In this document: positions 41,981 to 50,884 of the stretch, piece by piece
Numbering within the stretch: the first letter of the stretch is position 1
Layout: the number at the start of each line of letters is the position of its first letter
Assembly: GCF_900103585.1 (NCBI RefSeq)
Contig: NZ_FNHV01000016.1
Coordinates: 186,001-250,000 of the forward strand
Reading direction: 5' to 3'
Length of the DNA: 64,000 nt
From: Streptomyces sp. cf386
Lineage (GTDB): Bacteria > Actinomycetota > Actinomycetes > Streptomycetales > Streptomycetaceae
Translations under genes and position numbers: made by a program
The notes under the pieces: generated by a model
Database searches by the model: none
What the model was told of the DNA's origin: nothing
The model's input: only the letters and a program-made list of their open reading frames with translations

Positions 41981-42858
41981 GGTGGCTGGTCACCGGCGCG
42001 GGCGGCATGCTCGGCCGCGACACGGTCGAGGAACTCCTCGCCCGCGGCGAGCAGGTGACCGGCCTCGACCATGCCTCTGTGGACATCACCAGCCCCGAGG
42101 CCGTCGACCACACCCTCGCCGCGCACCGCCCCGACGTGGTCGTCAACTGCGCCGCGTACACGGCCGTCGACGACGCCGAGAAGGACGAGGAGCGGGCCCA
42201 GCGCGTCAACGGCGACGGCCCGCGCCTGCTCGCCAGGGCCTGCGGGGCGTACGACGCCCGACTGATCCACGTCTCCACCGACTACGTCTTCGCCGGGGAC
42301 GCCCGAACCCCCTACGCCGAGGACGATCCCCCCGCCCCCCGCACCGCCTACGGCCGCACCAAACTCGCGGGTGAGCGGGGTGTGCTGGACGAACTCCCGG
42401 CCGCGAGCACCGTGGTGCGCACCGCCTGGCTCTACGGCGTCCACGGGCGCAGTTTCGTCCGCACGATGATCGAGCTGGAGGCCCGCCGCGACACCGTGGA
42501 CGTCGTGAACGACCAGCGTGGCCAGCCCACATGGAGCGCGGATGTCGCCGCGCTCGTCGCCGACCTCGGCCCGCGCATCGGCCGTGCCGCGACAGGAGTC
42601 CTCCACGCCACCAGTTCCGGCGAGGCCACCTGGTACGACCTCGCCCGCGAGGTGTTCCGGCTCCTGGGCGCCGACCCCGACCGGGTGCGCCCCGTCACCG
42701 GCGAGGCCTTCCCCCGGCCGGCGCCCCGACCCGCGTACAGCGTCCTCGCGCACGGTCGCCGACTGGAGCTCGGCCTCGGTCCGGCGCGTGACTGGCGCGC
42801 CGCCCTGCACGAAGCACTGCCCCGGATCCGCAAGGAGACCCTTCGTGAAACGCCATGA
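41977..42858 (+). CDS. rmlD: dTDP-4-dehydrorhamnose reductase
   Basis: A 293-residue reductase with N-terminal VTGAGGMLGRDTVEELL, CAAYTAVDDAEKDE, HVSTDYVFAGD and YGRTKLAGE (Tyr-x3-Lys). It carries out the final NAD(P)H-dependent reduction to dTDP-L-rhamnose. Its start overlaps rmlB by 4 nt and its 3' end overlaps the methyltransferase start by 14 nt. Confidence 0.92.
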   Translation: MRWLVTGAGGMLGRDTVEELLARGEQVTGLDHASVDITSPEAVDHTLAAHRPDVVVNCAAYTAVDDAEKDEERAQRVNGDGPRLLARACGAYDARLIHVSTDYVFAGDARTPYAEDDPPAPRTAYGRTKLAGERGVLDELPAASTVVRTAWLYGVHGRSFVRTMIELEARRDTVDVVNDQRGQPTWSADVAALVADLGPRIGRAATGVLHATSSGEATWYDLAREVFRLLGADPDRVRPVTGEAFPRPAPRPAYSVLAHGRRLELGLGPARDWRAALHEALPRIRKETLRETP

Positions 42859-43648
42859 GTTCCTGCGGGAACTGCACAAGGTGAGCGGCAACCGCAACTA
42901 CCTGGAGATCGGCGTCAACGACGGCCGCAGCCTTCGGCTGTCCCGTGTCCCGACCATCGCCGTCGACCCCGCCTTCAAGGTGGTCACGGAGATCCGCTGC
43001 GACGTGCATCTCGTGAAGGCCACCAGCGACGACTTCTTCGCCCGCGACAACCCGTTCGTCCATCTCAAGGGCGGTCGGCATCCGCTCCGTAATCTGCGCC
43101 GCGGGCGCCGTCCGCTCGGGTACTGGCGGCGTACCGTCCTCGATCTGTCGTTCATCGACGGCATGCACCTGTTCGAGTACGCGCTGCGGGACTTCATGAA
43201 CATCGAGCGGTACTCGGACTGGACGAGTGTGATCGTCTTCGACGACATGTTGCCCCGCAACGTCGACGAGGCGGCGCGGGACCGGCATACCGGGGCGTGG
43301 ACCGGTGACGTGTACAAGATCGCTGAGATCCTGGCTCGGTACCGGCCTGATCTGGTGGCTGTTCCGGTGGATACGCAGCCGACCGGGCAGCTGGTCGTGT
43401 TCGGTGCGGATCGTCGGAACACGGTGCTGCGGGATCGGTACGAGGAGATCGTTGCCGCGTATGACGTGCCCGATCCGCAGAAGGTGCCCGAGGCGATCAT
43501 CGAGCGGGCGGGGGCGGTCGCGCCTGCGGCTCTGCTCGGCGGGGGCTTCTGGCGGCCGTTGGCTCGGGCTCGCGCCCTTGGCATCGGGCGCTCGCGAGGG
43601 TGGGAGGCGTTGCGCGCGGCGGTTTCGCGGGTTGCCTCCGGCGGGTGA
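42845..43648 (+). CDS. Class I SAM-dependent methyltransferase-like protein
   Basis: A 267-residue protein with motif-I-like NYLEIGVNDGRSLRLS at about residues 16-31 and an acidic region VLDLSFIDGMHLFEYALRDF typical of sugar or small-molecule methyltransferases of the Methyltransf_24 type. GTG 42845 follows AAGGAGACCCTTC, inside rmlD. It may methylate a sugar of the rhamnose-containing glycan. From about position 43300 the codon bias weakens (more T/G-ending codons), so the C-terminal half could be of different origin or under less constraint. Confidence 0.72.
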   Translation: MKRHEFLRELHKVSGNRNYLEIGVNDGRSLRLSRVPTIAVDPAFKVVTEIRCDVHLVKATSDDFFARDNPFVHLKGGRHPLRNLRRGRRPLGYWRRTVLDLSFIDGMHLFEYALRDFMNIERYSDWTSVIVFDDMLPRNVDEAARDRHTGAWTGDVYKIAEILARYRPDLVAVPVDTQPTGQLVVFGADRRNTVLRDRYEEIVAAYDVPDPQKVPEAIIERAGAVAPAALLGGGFWRPLARARALGIGRSRGWEALRAAVSRVASGG

Positions 43649-43701
43649 ACGGTGCGCTTCGGATAGTGCCGCGATGTGTTGGCGTGCGTCTGCGGGTGCC
43701 T

Positions 43702-43740
43702 TGTGGCTGGTCGCGCAGTTCCCCGCGCCCCTTTGGGGCG
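43702..43740. repeat. Dispersed Streptomyces intergenic repeat with hairpin
   Basis: The stretch TGTGGCTGGTCGCGCAGTTC followed by CCCGCGCCCC and a CGCCCC-TTT-GGGGCG hairpin (43726-43740) matches a short sequence I know to occur many times between genes in Streptomyces chromosomes. Here it sits between two convergent genes and probably serves as a bidirectional terminator. Confidence 0.65.
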
Positions 43741-43746
43741 TTGGTG

Positions 43747-44358
43747 TCAGCCTTGGTCCAGATGTGCCGTTCGCAGCTCGTCGTAGTGGGCGGTGCAGGT
43801 CTCGTACGACGGGAGCAGTCCTGCCTGTCGCGCCGCCGTCAGTGTCGGCGCCTGCGCGTCCTTTGGGGACAGGATCGGCGGGATGTCCTCCGGCCACGCG
43901 ATGCCCAGCTCAGGATCCAGCGGATGCACCCCGTGCTCGCGCTCCGGGGCGTAGCCCGTCGAGCACAGGTAGGTCACCGTGGCGTTGTCGGTGAGGGCCA
44001 TGAAGGCGTGGCCGAGGCCTTCCGCCAGGAACACGGCGTGGTGGTTGTCGTCGTCCAGGCGCAGGGCCTCCCAGCGGGCGAAGGTGGGGGAGCCGACGCG
44101 GAGGTCGACCACCACGTCGAGGACGGCGCCGCGCAGACAGGTCAGGTACTTGGCCTGGCCGGGCGGCACGTCGGAGAAGTGCACGCCGCGGAGTACGCCC
44201 CAGCGGGAGACCGAGCAGTTGGCCTGGGCCAGGGACAGGTCGTAGCCGGTGGCCTCGCGGACCTCCTCGCCTCGGTACCACTCGTGGAAGCTGCCCCGGT
44301 CGTCCGGGAAGACCTTGGGTTCCAGCGCCCAGGCGCCTTCGATGCCGAGAGACCGCAT
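43747..44358 (-). CDS. rmlC: dTDP-4-dehydrorhamnose 3,5-epimerase
   Basis: A 203-residue cupin epimerase. It has FPDDRGSFHEWYR, the conserved VLRGVHFSD (catalytic His in RGVHF), the Asp segment VVVDLRVGSPTF and EGLGHAFMAL. It epimerises dTDP-4-keto-6-deoxyglucose at C3 and C5 between the RmlB and RmlD steps. It lies on the opposite strand from rmlA-B-D, immediately downstream of the glycosyltransferase gene (4-nt gap). Confidence 0.92.
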   Translation of the reverse strand: MRSLGIEGAWALEPKVFPDDRGSFHEWYRGEEVREATGYDLSLAQANCSVSRWGVLRGVHFSDVPPGQAKYLTCLRGAVLDVVVDLRVGSPTFARWEALRLDDDNHHAVFLAEGLGHAFMALTDNATVTYLCSTGYAPEREHGVHPLDPELGIAWPEDIPPILSPKDAQAPTLTAARQAGLLPSYETCTAHYDELRTAHLDQG

Positions 44359-44362
44359 GCCG

Positions 44363-46306
44363 TCACCTCCTCCGGGCCCCGGCCTGGACCCTGGCGCGCA
44401 GCCGGGCCGCCGTCCGGCCCAGGAGCGTGCCGAGCCTGCGCCGTGCCCTGCGGGAGAGCCGTCGTAGGGCGCTGGGGCGGGGTGTGCGTACGACTCGTAC
44501 GCGGCCTGCCCCGGCGCGCAGCGCGAACGGCAGGGTGAGGAAGCGCGGTCCGGGCGCGCCGAGTGCCGCTCGCCAGGTCGCCCCGCGCAGCTCGCCCAGG
44601 GGCAGCGTGGCCTCCAGCAGGGCGCAGGATCCGTGCGGGGTCAGGGTGGCGGGCACGTCGTGGATCGTGGTGGGCGACGTGAGCCGGAGGGACAGCCCGG
44701 TGCCGTCGTCGGGGGCGTGCAGGGGGAGCGGTGCGCGCAGTCGGGTGCCCGAGATCGTGACGTCGTGCGGTGCGAGGGCGTCGAGGCCGACGCGGTGGGT
44801 CGCGCGGTCGACGTCCAGGGCGAGGTTCCGGTGCGGTGAGGTCCAGTACGGCAGGACCACATGGCCGCCGGCCACAGCGGCGTACGGGGCCGGTCGGTCC
44901 TTGCGCGAGGCGGGGCCGAGGCGGCACTCCTTCGTCCAGCCGCCCAGCTTGACGCGGACGAAGGCGTCCCACAGGCCGTCGTGGGTGAGGGTCGCGGGAT
45001 CCACGGTGGCGGTCGCGCGCAGCACCAGGCGGACGCAGCCGTCCCCGGCCGGCACGTCCTCCCGGGTGAACTCCACCGGCTGGAAGTACTGGGCGGCGCC
45101 GACGCGCTCGCGCAGCAGCAGGTCCGCGGTGGAGCCGCCGAACCGGGCGACGGTGTCGGCGCCCACCCAGGCGATGGCCGCGGCGAGGTCCGCGGGCGGG
45201 CCGTCGAGCGGCGTACGGGCCGTGTCGGCGGCGAAGGTCATCGGCTCACCGGCGACCGTGTGCTCGGCAGTGAAACCGACCCGCAGCGTGCCGTTCTCCC
45301 ACGCCACGCGCTCGGGCACGGCCCGCAGGGAGATGCCGGCCTCCCACTCGGCGAAGGCCTCGACGTCGTCGTACCGGTCCGCCGCGATCAGCGCGGCCAC
45401 GACCTGCTGCGTCGGCTGCAGCCCGGCCGCCACACCGGTCCCGAAGCGCTCCACGACGACCTGGTGGATCTCCTCGAACAGCCCCCGGCGCCAGTCCGCC
45501 GGCATCGTGAGGAAGCGCCGCCCGCGCATCCGCTCGACCATCTCCACCCGCAGCCAGCGCCGGAACAGCAGGTCGCGTGCGGGGCCCGGCTCGGTGTACC
45601 GCTCGACGACGTCCAGGGCCTCGCGCAGGTTCTTGAAGTAGCCGCCCGGGTCGAAGCGCTGGAAGCCGGCGTTGGAGGAGTCGTCGCGACGTACGTGGTA
45701 GTAGCAGACGTAGTCGCCGAGCACGGAGACGTTGCTCGCGCGCAGGTACGCCTCCGTGACGAAGACGTGGTCCTCCAGGCGCCGTCTGCCCTCGGGGAAG
45801 CGCAGGCCGATGTCGTCGAGGAAGGCACGGCGGAACATCTTGTGCGGGGTGAGACTGTCGATCAGTGGCGCGTTGTCGACGGTGGCGCGCGGGTGGTTGC
45901 GGCGGAACAGCTCCACCGGCACGGCGCGGCCCTTGCCGGCCATCTTGCCGACCACGACGTCGGCGGCGTTGGCCACGCCGTAGTCGTACATCCGCTCCAG
46001 AGCCTCGTCGCCGAGGTAGTCGTCGTTGTCGACGAACATCACGTACTCGCCCCGGGCGGCCGCGATGCCGACGTTTCGGGGCTTGCCCGACCAGCCGGAG
46101 TTCTCCTGGTGAACGACGGTCACCCGGGGTTCCGCGGCGGCGAGCGCGTCCAGCCGGGCGGGCGTGTCGTCGGTGGAGCCGTCGTCGACGAAGATCACTT
46201 CGTACTCGTCGGGCGGCAGGGACTGTCCGAGCAGCGAGGCGATGCAGTCCTCGATGTACGCCCCGGGGTTGTACACGGGGACGACGACGCTGACCTTGAT
46301 CGGCAT
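44363..46306 (-). CDS. Family 2 glycosyltransferase
   Basis: A 647-residue protein with a GT-A catalytic domain at the N-terminus: VSVVVPVYNPGAYIEDCI, VIFVDDGSTDDT, WSGKPRNVGIAAA and the metal-binding FVDNDD. The remaining 350 residues are beta-rich without a recognised domain, and the C-terminus is very Arg-rich (RRLSRRARRRLG). There is no transmembrane helix. It probably transfers a sugar during wall teichoic or polysaccharide assembly, and with rmlC next to it may use dTDP-rhamnose. Confidence 0.85.
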   Translation of the reverse strand: MPIKVSVVVPVYNPGAYIEDCIASLLGQSLPPDEYEVIFVDDGSTDDTPARLDALAAAEPRVTVVHQENSGWSGKPRNVGIAAARGEYVMFVDNDDYLGDEALERMYDYGVANAADVVVGKMAGKGRAVPVELFRRNHPRATVDNAPLIDSLTPHKMFRRAFLDDIGLRFPEGRRRLEDHVFVTEAYLRASNVSVLGDYVCYYHVRRDDSSNAGFQRFDPGGYFKNLREALDVVERYTEPGPARDLLFRRWLRVEMVERMRGRRFLTMPADWRRGLFEEIHQVVVERFGTGVAAGLQPTQQVVAALIAADRYDDVEAFAEWEAGISLRAVPERVAWENGTLRVGFTAEHTVAGEPMTFAADTARTPLDGPPADLAAAIAWVGADTVARFGGSTADLLLRERVGAAQYFQPVEFTREDVPAGDGCVRLVLRATATVDPATLTHDGLWDAFVRVKLGGWTKECRLGPASRKDRPAPYAAVAGGHVVLPYWTSPHRNLALDVDRATHRVGLDALAPHDVTISGTRLRAPLPLHAPDDGTGLSLRLTSPTTIHDVPATLTPHGSCALLEATLPLGELRGATWRAALGAPGPRFLTLPFALRAGAGRVRVVRTPRPSALRRLSRRARRRLGTLLGRTAARLRARVQAGARRR

Positions 46307-46451
46307 CCGGCTCCGAGCCCCCTAGGGGTCGCTGTGCGTTTGCGTCAGATTACGGTGCTCGTGGCCAGATCCTAACCGTGTAACCGGTTTTGTCCACCGC
46401 TCAACCAAGGCGATCCCGCACGGTGATCTTCCCCGCCGGTAGCCTGACGGC

Positions 46452-46952
46452 GTGCGTCTGCTGCTGATGTCCGACACCCACCTGCCCAAGCGCGCCAAGG
46501 AACTGCCGGCCGTGCTGCTCGCCGAACTCCCGCGCGCCGACGTGGTGTTCCACGCGGGGGACTGGGTCGACGTGGCCACGCTCGACCTGCTGGAGAGCCG
46601 CTGCGCCCGGCTCGTCGGCGTCCACGGCAACAACGACGGACCCGAGCTGCGCGCCCGGCTCCCCGAAGTGGCGTACGTCGACCTCGGCGGCCTGCGTTTC
46701 GGCATGGTCCACGAAACCGGCCCCGCCCAAGGGCGCGAGACACGCTGCGCCGCCCGCTACCCCGACCTGGACGTCCTGGTCTTCGGGCACAGCCACATCC
46801 CGTGGGACACCACCGCCCCCTCAGGCCTGCGTCTGCTCAACCCCGGCTCCCCGACGGACCGCCGCCGACAGCCCCACTGCACCTACATGACCGCGACCGT
46901 GGGAGAGGGTGCGCTCATGGACGTGGAACTGCACCGGCTGCCTCAGCGCTGA
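46452..46952 (+). CDS. Metallophosphoesterase, YfcE/MJ0936-like
   Basis: A 166-residue calcineurin-like phosphoesterase beginning VRLLLMSDTHLP. The metal ligands are in SDTHLP, HAGDWVD, GNND, and FGHSHIP. Small members of this family cleave phosphodiesters such as cyclic nucleotides in vitro; the physiological substrate is not known. Start is GTG 46452; the gene stands alone between convergent or divergent neighbours and is followed by a strong hairpin. Confidence 0.88.
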   Translation: MRLLLMSDTHLPKRAKELPAVLLAELPRADVVFHAGDWVDVATLDLLESRCARLVGVHGNNDGPELRARLPEVAYVDLGGLRFGMVHETGPAQGRETRCAARYPDLDVLVFGHSHIPWDTTAPSGLRLLNPGSPTDRRRQPHCTYMTATVGEGALMDVELHRLPQR

Positions 46953-46970
46953 CGGCCCGGGCGACAAAGA

Positions 46971-47003
46971 CCGGGCCGCTCCGTCCGTGTGGAAGCGGCC
47001 CGG
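46971..47003 (+). terminator. Terminator after metallophosphoesterase gene
   Basis: A perfect 10-bp stem CCGGGCCGCT/AGCGGCCCGG (46971-46980 with 46994-47003) and a 13-nt loop, 19 nt after the stop codon. Confidence 0.8.
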
Positions 47004-47149
47004 CGCTGCTCATGCGCTGTCATGGACCCCCTTCCCGCTCAGAGGCTGTGACTCGGAGGCACGGATGCCTCCGTTGTGGCGCGACTACCCCCTCACGCCG
47101 GGCTTACACCATCTGACGGCAGTCAATTGCGCTCGCTTCCTGACAGCGG

Positions 47150-47758
47150 TCACTTACGCCCGCCTCGCCACCGCCGTACCCGTGCCACCACCAGCACCCA
47201 CACCACCACTGCCACCACGGCCGCCCCCACGCGCTTCGCCACCGGCACCCCGGCCGTGCGGAGCAGATCGAGCGGCTCGTCCCGCTGCTCCTCGGCCACC
47301 GCCGCACTCCCCTCGGGCTCGGCCAGCCGCTCCGACAGGCACATGGCGAACTGCCCGACCAGCCGGTCGCCCACCTCGGCCATCACCCCGCGCCCGAACT
47401 GCGCCGGACGCCCGGTCACCGTCAGATCCGTGCGCACCGACACCGCCGTACCGCCGTCCTGCTCGCTGAGCGTGCCGGTCACCGTGGCCCGTGCGGTGCC
47501 CTGGCCGTGCGTCTCCCGGCCGCTCGCGATCAGCACCATGCGGTGCGCCGTCTCGTCCTGGTCCTCGAAGACCGCGGTGCCCTTGTACGTCACGGTGATC
47601 GGACCCACCTTGACCTTCACCGCGCCGGTCACGGTCTTGCCGTCGTACTCCTCGACGCTCGCCCCGGGCATGCAGGGCGCGACGCGTTCGATGTCGAGGA
47701 GCGTGCGCCAGGCCTCGTCGACGGGGACGGGGACGGTGAACTCGTGGTGCAGCTCCAT
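47150..47758 (-). CDS. coxG: CoxG-like SRPBCC protein of molybdenum hydroxylase cluster
   Basis: A 202-residue protein with a CoxG/SRPBCC domain (MELHHEFTVPVPVDEAWRTL at the start, PCMPGASVEEYDG) and a C-terminal hydrophobic helix followed by basic residues (VVAVVVWVLVVARVRRWR). CoxG proteins are thought to help anchor CO-dehydrogenase-type enzymes to the membrane. It is the last gene of the cox-like set on the minus strand, 18 nt after xdhC. Confidence 0.82.
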   Translation of the reverse strand: MELHHEFTVPVPVDEAWRTLLDIERVAPCMPGASVEEYDGKTVTGAVKVKVGPITVTYKGTAVFEDQDETAHRMVLIASGRETHGQGTARATVTGTLSEQDGGTAVSVRTDLTVTGRPAQFGRGVMAEVGDRLVGQFAMCLSERLAEPEGSAAVAEEQRDEPLDLLRTAGVPVAKRVGAAVVAVVVWVLVVARVRRWRGGRK

Positions 47759-47776
47759 GGTTCCTCCAACCGGCTG

Positions 47777-48877
47777 CTACGACGATGGATGGATCGCGCC
47801 CGCCGTGGCGGTCAGCGGGACTCCCGTGCCGCCCCACCGCAGTGCGACGATCTCGGCGGCGACGGACACGGCGACCTCCTCGGGCGTACGGGCCCCGAGA
47901 TCGAGCCCGAGCGGGGAGCGCAGCCGCGCCAACTCGCCCTCGGCGAGCCCGGCTTCGGCGAGCCGGTTCCGCCGGTCCTCGTGCGTACGGCGGCTGCCCA
48001 TCGCCCCGATGTACGCCGCCGGGCGCCGCAGCGCCTCCTCCAGCAGCGGCACGTCGAACTTCGGGTCGTGGGTGAGCACACAGATCACCGTGCGCTCGTC
48101 GGTGTCGGTGCCGCTGAGATAGCGGTGCGGCCAGTCCACGACCACCTCCACGCCCTCCGGGAAGCGCTTCGGCGTGGCGAAGACCGGGCGGGCGTCGCAC
48201 ACGGTGACCCGGTAGCCGAGGAAGTCGCCGATGCGGGCGACCGCGGCCGCGTAGTCGATCGCGCCGAAGACCAGCATGCGGGGCGGCGGGGCGAAGGAGT
48301 GCAGGAAGACGGTGACGGCGTCCTCGCGGCGTTCACCGTGCGGGCCGTAGTGCCTCAACCCCGTGGCGCCCAGGGCGAGTTCGCCGCGCGCGTCGGCGGT
48401 GACCGCCACATCGAGGCCGGACGCGCCGAGCGTTCCGGAGACCCGGTCCGGCCACACCACCAGCGTCGCCCCGCGCGGCGCGGGCCCGTCGGTCACCGTC
48501 GCCACGGTCACCGGACGGCCCGCCGCGACCGACTCCGCGACCTCGCCGAAGGAGGGATCCGATTCGGCCGTGACGGGCCGCACCAGCAGGGTGATCTCCC
48601 CGCCACAGGTGAGCCCCACCGCGAACGCGTCCTCGTCGCTGTACCCGAAGGTCTCCAGCCGCGCCTCGCCGCTCGCCACGACCTCCTGCGCGAGCTCGAA
48701 GACGGCCCCCTCGACACAGCCGCCGGACACGCTGCCCACGACTTCGTCGTCCGGCCCGACCGCCATCGCGGCACCGGGGTCACGGGGGGCGCTGCGGCTC
48801 GTGGCCACCACCGTGGCGAGTCCGAAGGGCGCCCGGTCCGCGTACCAGCCGGCGAGCGCCGGGAGAATCTCACGCAT
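47777..48877 (-). CDS. XdhC/CoxF-family molybdenum-cofactor maturation factor
   Basis: A 366-residue XdhC-like protein. The N-terminal XdhC_CoxI domain contains GSVSGGCVEGAVFELAQEV and the C-terminal Rossmann domain contains LVFGAIDYAAAVARIG and AYIGAMGSRRTHEDRR. These proteins bind and sulfurate or deliver the Mo cofactor to xanthine-dehydrogenase-family enzymes. The start ATG 48877 has only a weak RBS (AAGAAC), consistent with loss of native upstream sequence when the radical SAM gene came in. Confidence 0.85.
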   Translation of the reverse strand: MREILPALAGWYADRAPFGLATVVATSRSAPRDPGAAMAVGPDDEVVGSVSGGCVEGAVFELAQEVVASGEARLETFGYSDEDAFAVGLTCGGEITLLVRPVTAESDPSFGEVAESVAAGRPVTVATVTDGPAPRGATLVVWPDRVSGTLGASGLDVAVTADARGELALGATGLRHYGPHGERREDAVTVFLHSFAPPPRMLVFGAIDYAAAVARIGDFLGYRVTVCDARPVFATPKRFPEGVEVVVDWPHRYLSGTDTDERTVICVLTHDPKFDVPLLEEALRRPAAYIGAMGSRRTHEDRRNRLAEAGLAEGELARLRSPLGLDLGARTPEEVAVSVAAEIVALRWGGTGVPLTATAGAIHPSS

Positions 48878-48989
48878 GTTCTTGGGCGCTTTCTGACGAG
48901 ACGATCAGGCCTCCGAGCCGTTTATGCCTGTTGTCAGAAGTATCGATGCAAACCGGCTGCGAGGCACGCGTGCGGACTGCGCGGGCGGA

Positions 48990-49109
48990 ATGAAATCGGC
49001 CATTTTGATGAAGGTTAAACTTCTTGGGGAGATGGTGACCTTTGCTTTGCCTCCCTTCGCTTCTGTCTCGCCGTTCCGCGCCGTAAATTTCCATTTCGCT
49101 GAGCTGTGA
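48990..49109 (+). CDS. Small ORF, possible substrate peptide of radical SAM enzyme
   Basis: A 39-residue ORF immediately upstream of the radical SAM gene (47-nt gap). It has a basic N-terminal part (MKSAILMKVKLLGEM) and a Pro/Phe/Ala-rich C-terminal part (TFALPPFASVSPFRAV). Its codons (AAA, ATT, TTG, CTT, TTT, GCT) are far more AT-rich than the surrounding genes. The RBS (GGGCGGA) is close to the ATG. It could be a RiPP-type precursor, a regulatory leader peptide or chance. No homologue is recalled. Confidence 0.35.
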   Translation: MKSAILMKVKLLGEMVTFALPPFASVSPFRAVNFHFAEL

Positions 49110-49155
49110 TCCGGGGCTCTCTTCGTAATCGAGCGCGATTAGGGAGGAAGGCACC

Positions 49156-50799
49156 ATGAACGTTCTCTTGATCTCAGGACTCGGGCCCGAGTATCCCAAC
49201 CATTTACTCCTGGCCGGCTCCACCTTCGAGGCCCTGGCCGACCCCGGCAGGTTCCGCGACCGGTCCAGGGAGATCCTTGAACTCACCTCGCTCCACGCCG
49301 AGGCGAACGGCAGGCGCCTGCCCCTGCTGCGACCGCGAGAGACCGCGAGCCAGATACGAGCGGTCTCGTCGGTCAGGCTCCAGCACGTGGAAAAGGACGA
49401 GGAGGCAGCGACCGCACCCCACCTCACGACGTTCACTGTCCGCGCCATCCTGGAGGCCGCGGGCACCGACCACGACCACTTCCCCGTCGAGGGCATCTGG
49501 AACGGTTCTCCCACCGAGCCGACCGGTACCTACGACGCGGTCCTGCTGTCGACCACGTTCATCTGGGACCGCGCCACCCTGGCCAAGGCGGTCGCCTGGG
49601 TGGAGGAACGGTTCCCGGCGGCGGCGCTCGTCCTCGGAGGCCAGTACAGCAACCTGAAGTTCCAGCAGATCCTGGCTGCTCACCCGTTCGTTCGGTACGT
49701 GGTCCGCGGCGACGCCGAAGTGGCTCTGCCGCTGCTCCTCGATGCCATGCGCAGGAAGGAGTCAGTGGCCGACATACCCAACCTGGTCTGGCGCGACGAG
49801 GACACCGGTCGCATACGCCTGACCGGGATCCGGTACGCCGACCTGGAGGCGCTGCCCTCGCCCGCCCCGGCGGGAAGGTTCCCCGTCATCCCCTACGAGT
49901 CGATGCGTGGCTGCCCGTTCACGTGCAAGTACTGTTCGTTCCCCGCGGCGTCCCCGAAGTGGCGCTACAAGTCGGCTGAGAAGATCGCGGGCGACTTCGC
50001 CCGTTACCGCGACGAGTACGGAGCGCAGTACATCAAGGCTCTGGACTCCACCTTCACCGTGCCGCCCACCCGTCTGCGGGCCCTGTTACCGCTGTTGACG
50101 AAGACCGGGGTCGCCTGGGAGGCGTACACACGCGCCAACTCGATACGCGACCGGACGGTCGTGGACGCGCTGGAAGCGGCCCACTGCAAGGCACTGGCCA
50201 TCGGCTTCGAGTCGATGAACGACACCACGCTGACGTACATGAACAAGAAGGTGAAGGCCCAGGCGAACCGCACCGCGTTCGAACTGCTCGCGCACAGCCC
50301 CATCCACTACTTCATCTCGTTCATCGTCGGTTACCCCGGCGAGAGTCCCGACCTGTTCGAGGACACGAAAAGCTTCCTGGTCAACGAGTACGAAGGCCAC
50401 TTCGCCCTCTACGCCTTCATGCTCAACGACGAAACGATGCCGGTATGGCAGGACGCCGAGCGCTTCAACCTGGAGGTGTTCGACGCGGACGGCGACGCCG
50501 GGAACTGGTCGCACAACGGCATGGACAGTGCCACCGCCCGCCGGCTCCAACTGGAGACCCTGCGCGAGGTCCGCTGGAAGAACGACCGCGCCATGCAACG
50601 GACCTGGCAGCGCGACTACGAGCTGCCACTGCTTCCGGACCGCACCGTCGCCGAGAATTCCGTGATCGAGAAGTTGGTGGACCGCCTGGGCATGGCGAGT
50701 GCCGACTTCCCGGACCCGGCGGCGGCCACCGACCGGCGAGCCGGCCTGCTCGCCCGACTCGCAAGCCACGGCGTGACCGCATCGGCCACCTCTCGATAG
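49156..50799 (+). CDS. B12-binding-type radical SAM enzyme
   Basis: A 547-residue radical SAM protein. The N-terminal part (about 1-220) resembles a cobalamin-binding Rossmann domain (SLVLGGQYS-like ALVLGGQYSNL). The cluster motif is MRGCPFTCKYCSF (C-x3-C-x2-C, about residue 255). The core continues with a barrel (ALDSTFTV, GFESMNDTTLTYM). C-methyl- and P-methyltransferases share this architecture, so methylation of a peptide or metabolite is plausible. RBS GGGAGGAAGG precedes ATG 49156. Codons 17 and 311 are TTA. It splits the cox-like operon. Confidence 0.85.
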   Translation: MNVLLISGLGPEYPNHLLLAGSTFEALADPGRFRDRSREILELTSLHAEANGRRLPLLRPRETASQIRAVSSVRLQHVEKDEEAATAPHLTTFTVRAILEAAGTDHDHFPVEGIWNGSPTEPTGTYDAVLLSTTFIWDRATLAKAVAWVEERFPAAALVLGGQYSNLKFQQILAAHPFVRYVVRGDAEVALPLLLDAMRRKESVADIPNLVWRDEDTGRIRLTGIRYADLEALPSPAPAGRFPVIPYESMRGCPFTCKYCSFPAASPKWRYKSAEKIAGDFARYRDEYGAQYIKALDSTFTVPPTRLRALLPLLTKTGVAWEAYTRANSIRDRTVVDALEAAHCKALAIGFESMNDTTLTYMNKKVKAQANRTAFELLAHSPIHYFISFIVGYPGESPDLFEDTKSFLVNEYEGHFALYAFMLNDETMPVWQDAERFNLEVFDADGDAGNWSHNGMDSATARRLQLETLREVRWKNDRAMQRTWQRDYELPLLPDRTVAENSVIEKLVDRLGMASADFPDPAAATDRRAGLLARLASHGVTASATSR

Positions 50800-50884
50800 C
50801 TCCCGCCCCCGAACAGCCAGGCGCCGCCAAGCCGACCGTCGCCAGCGGTCCCGCCCCGCAGCCGTACAAAGCCAACGGACGTTC

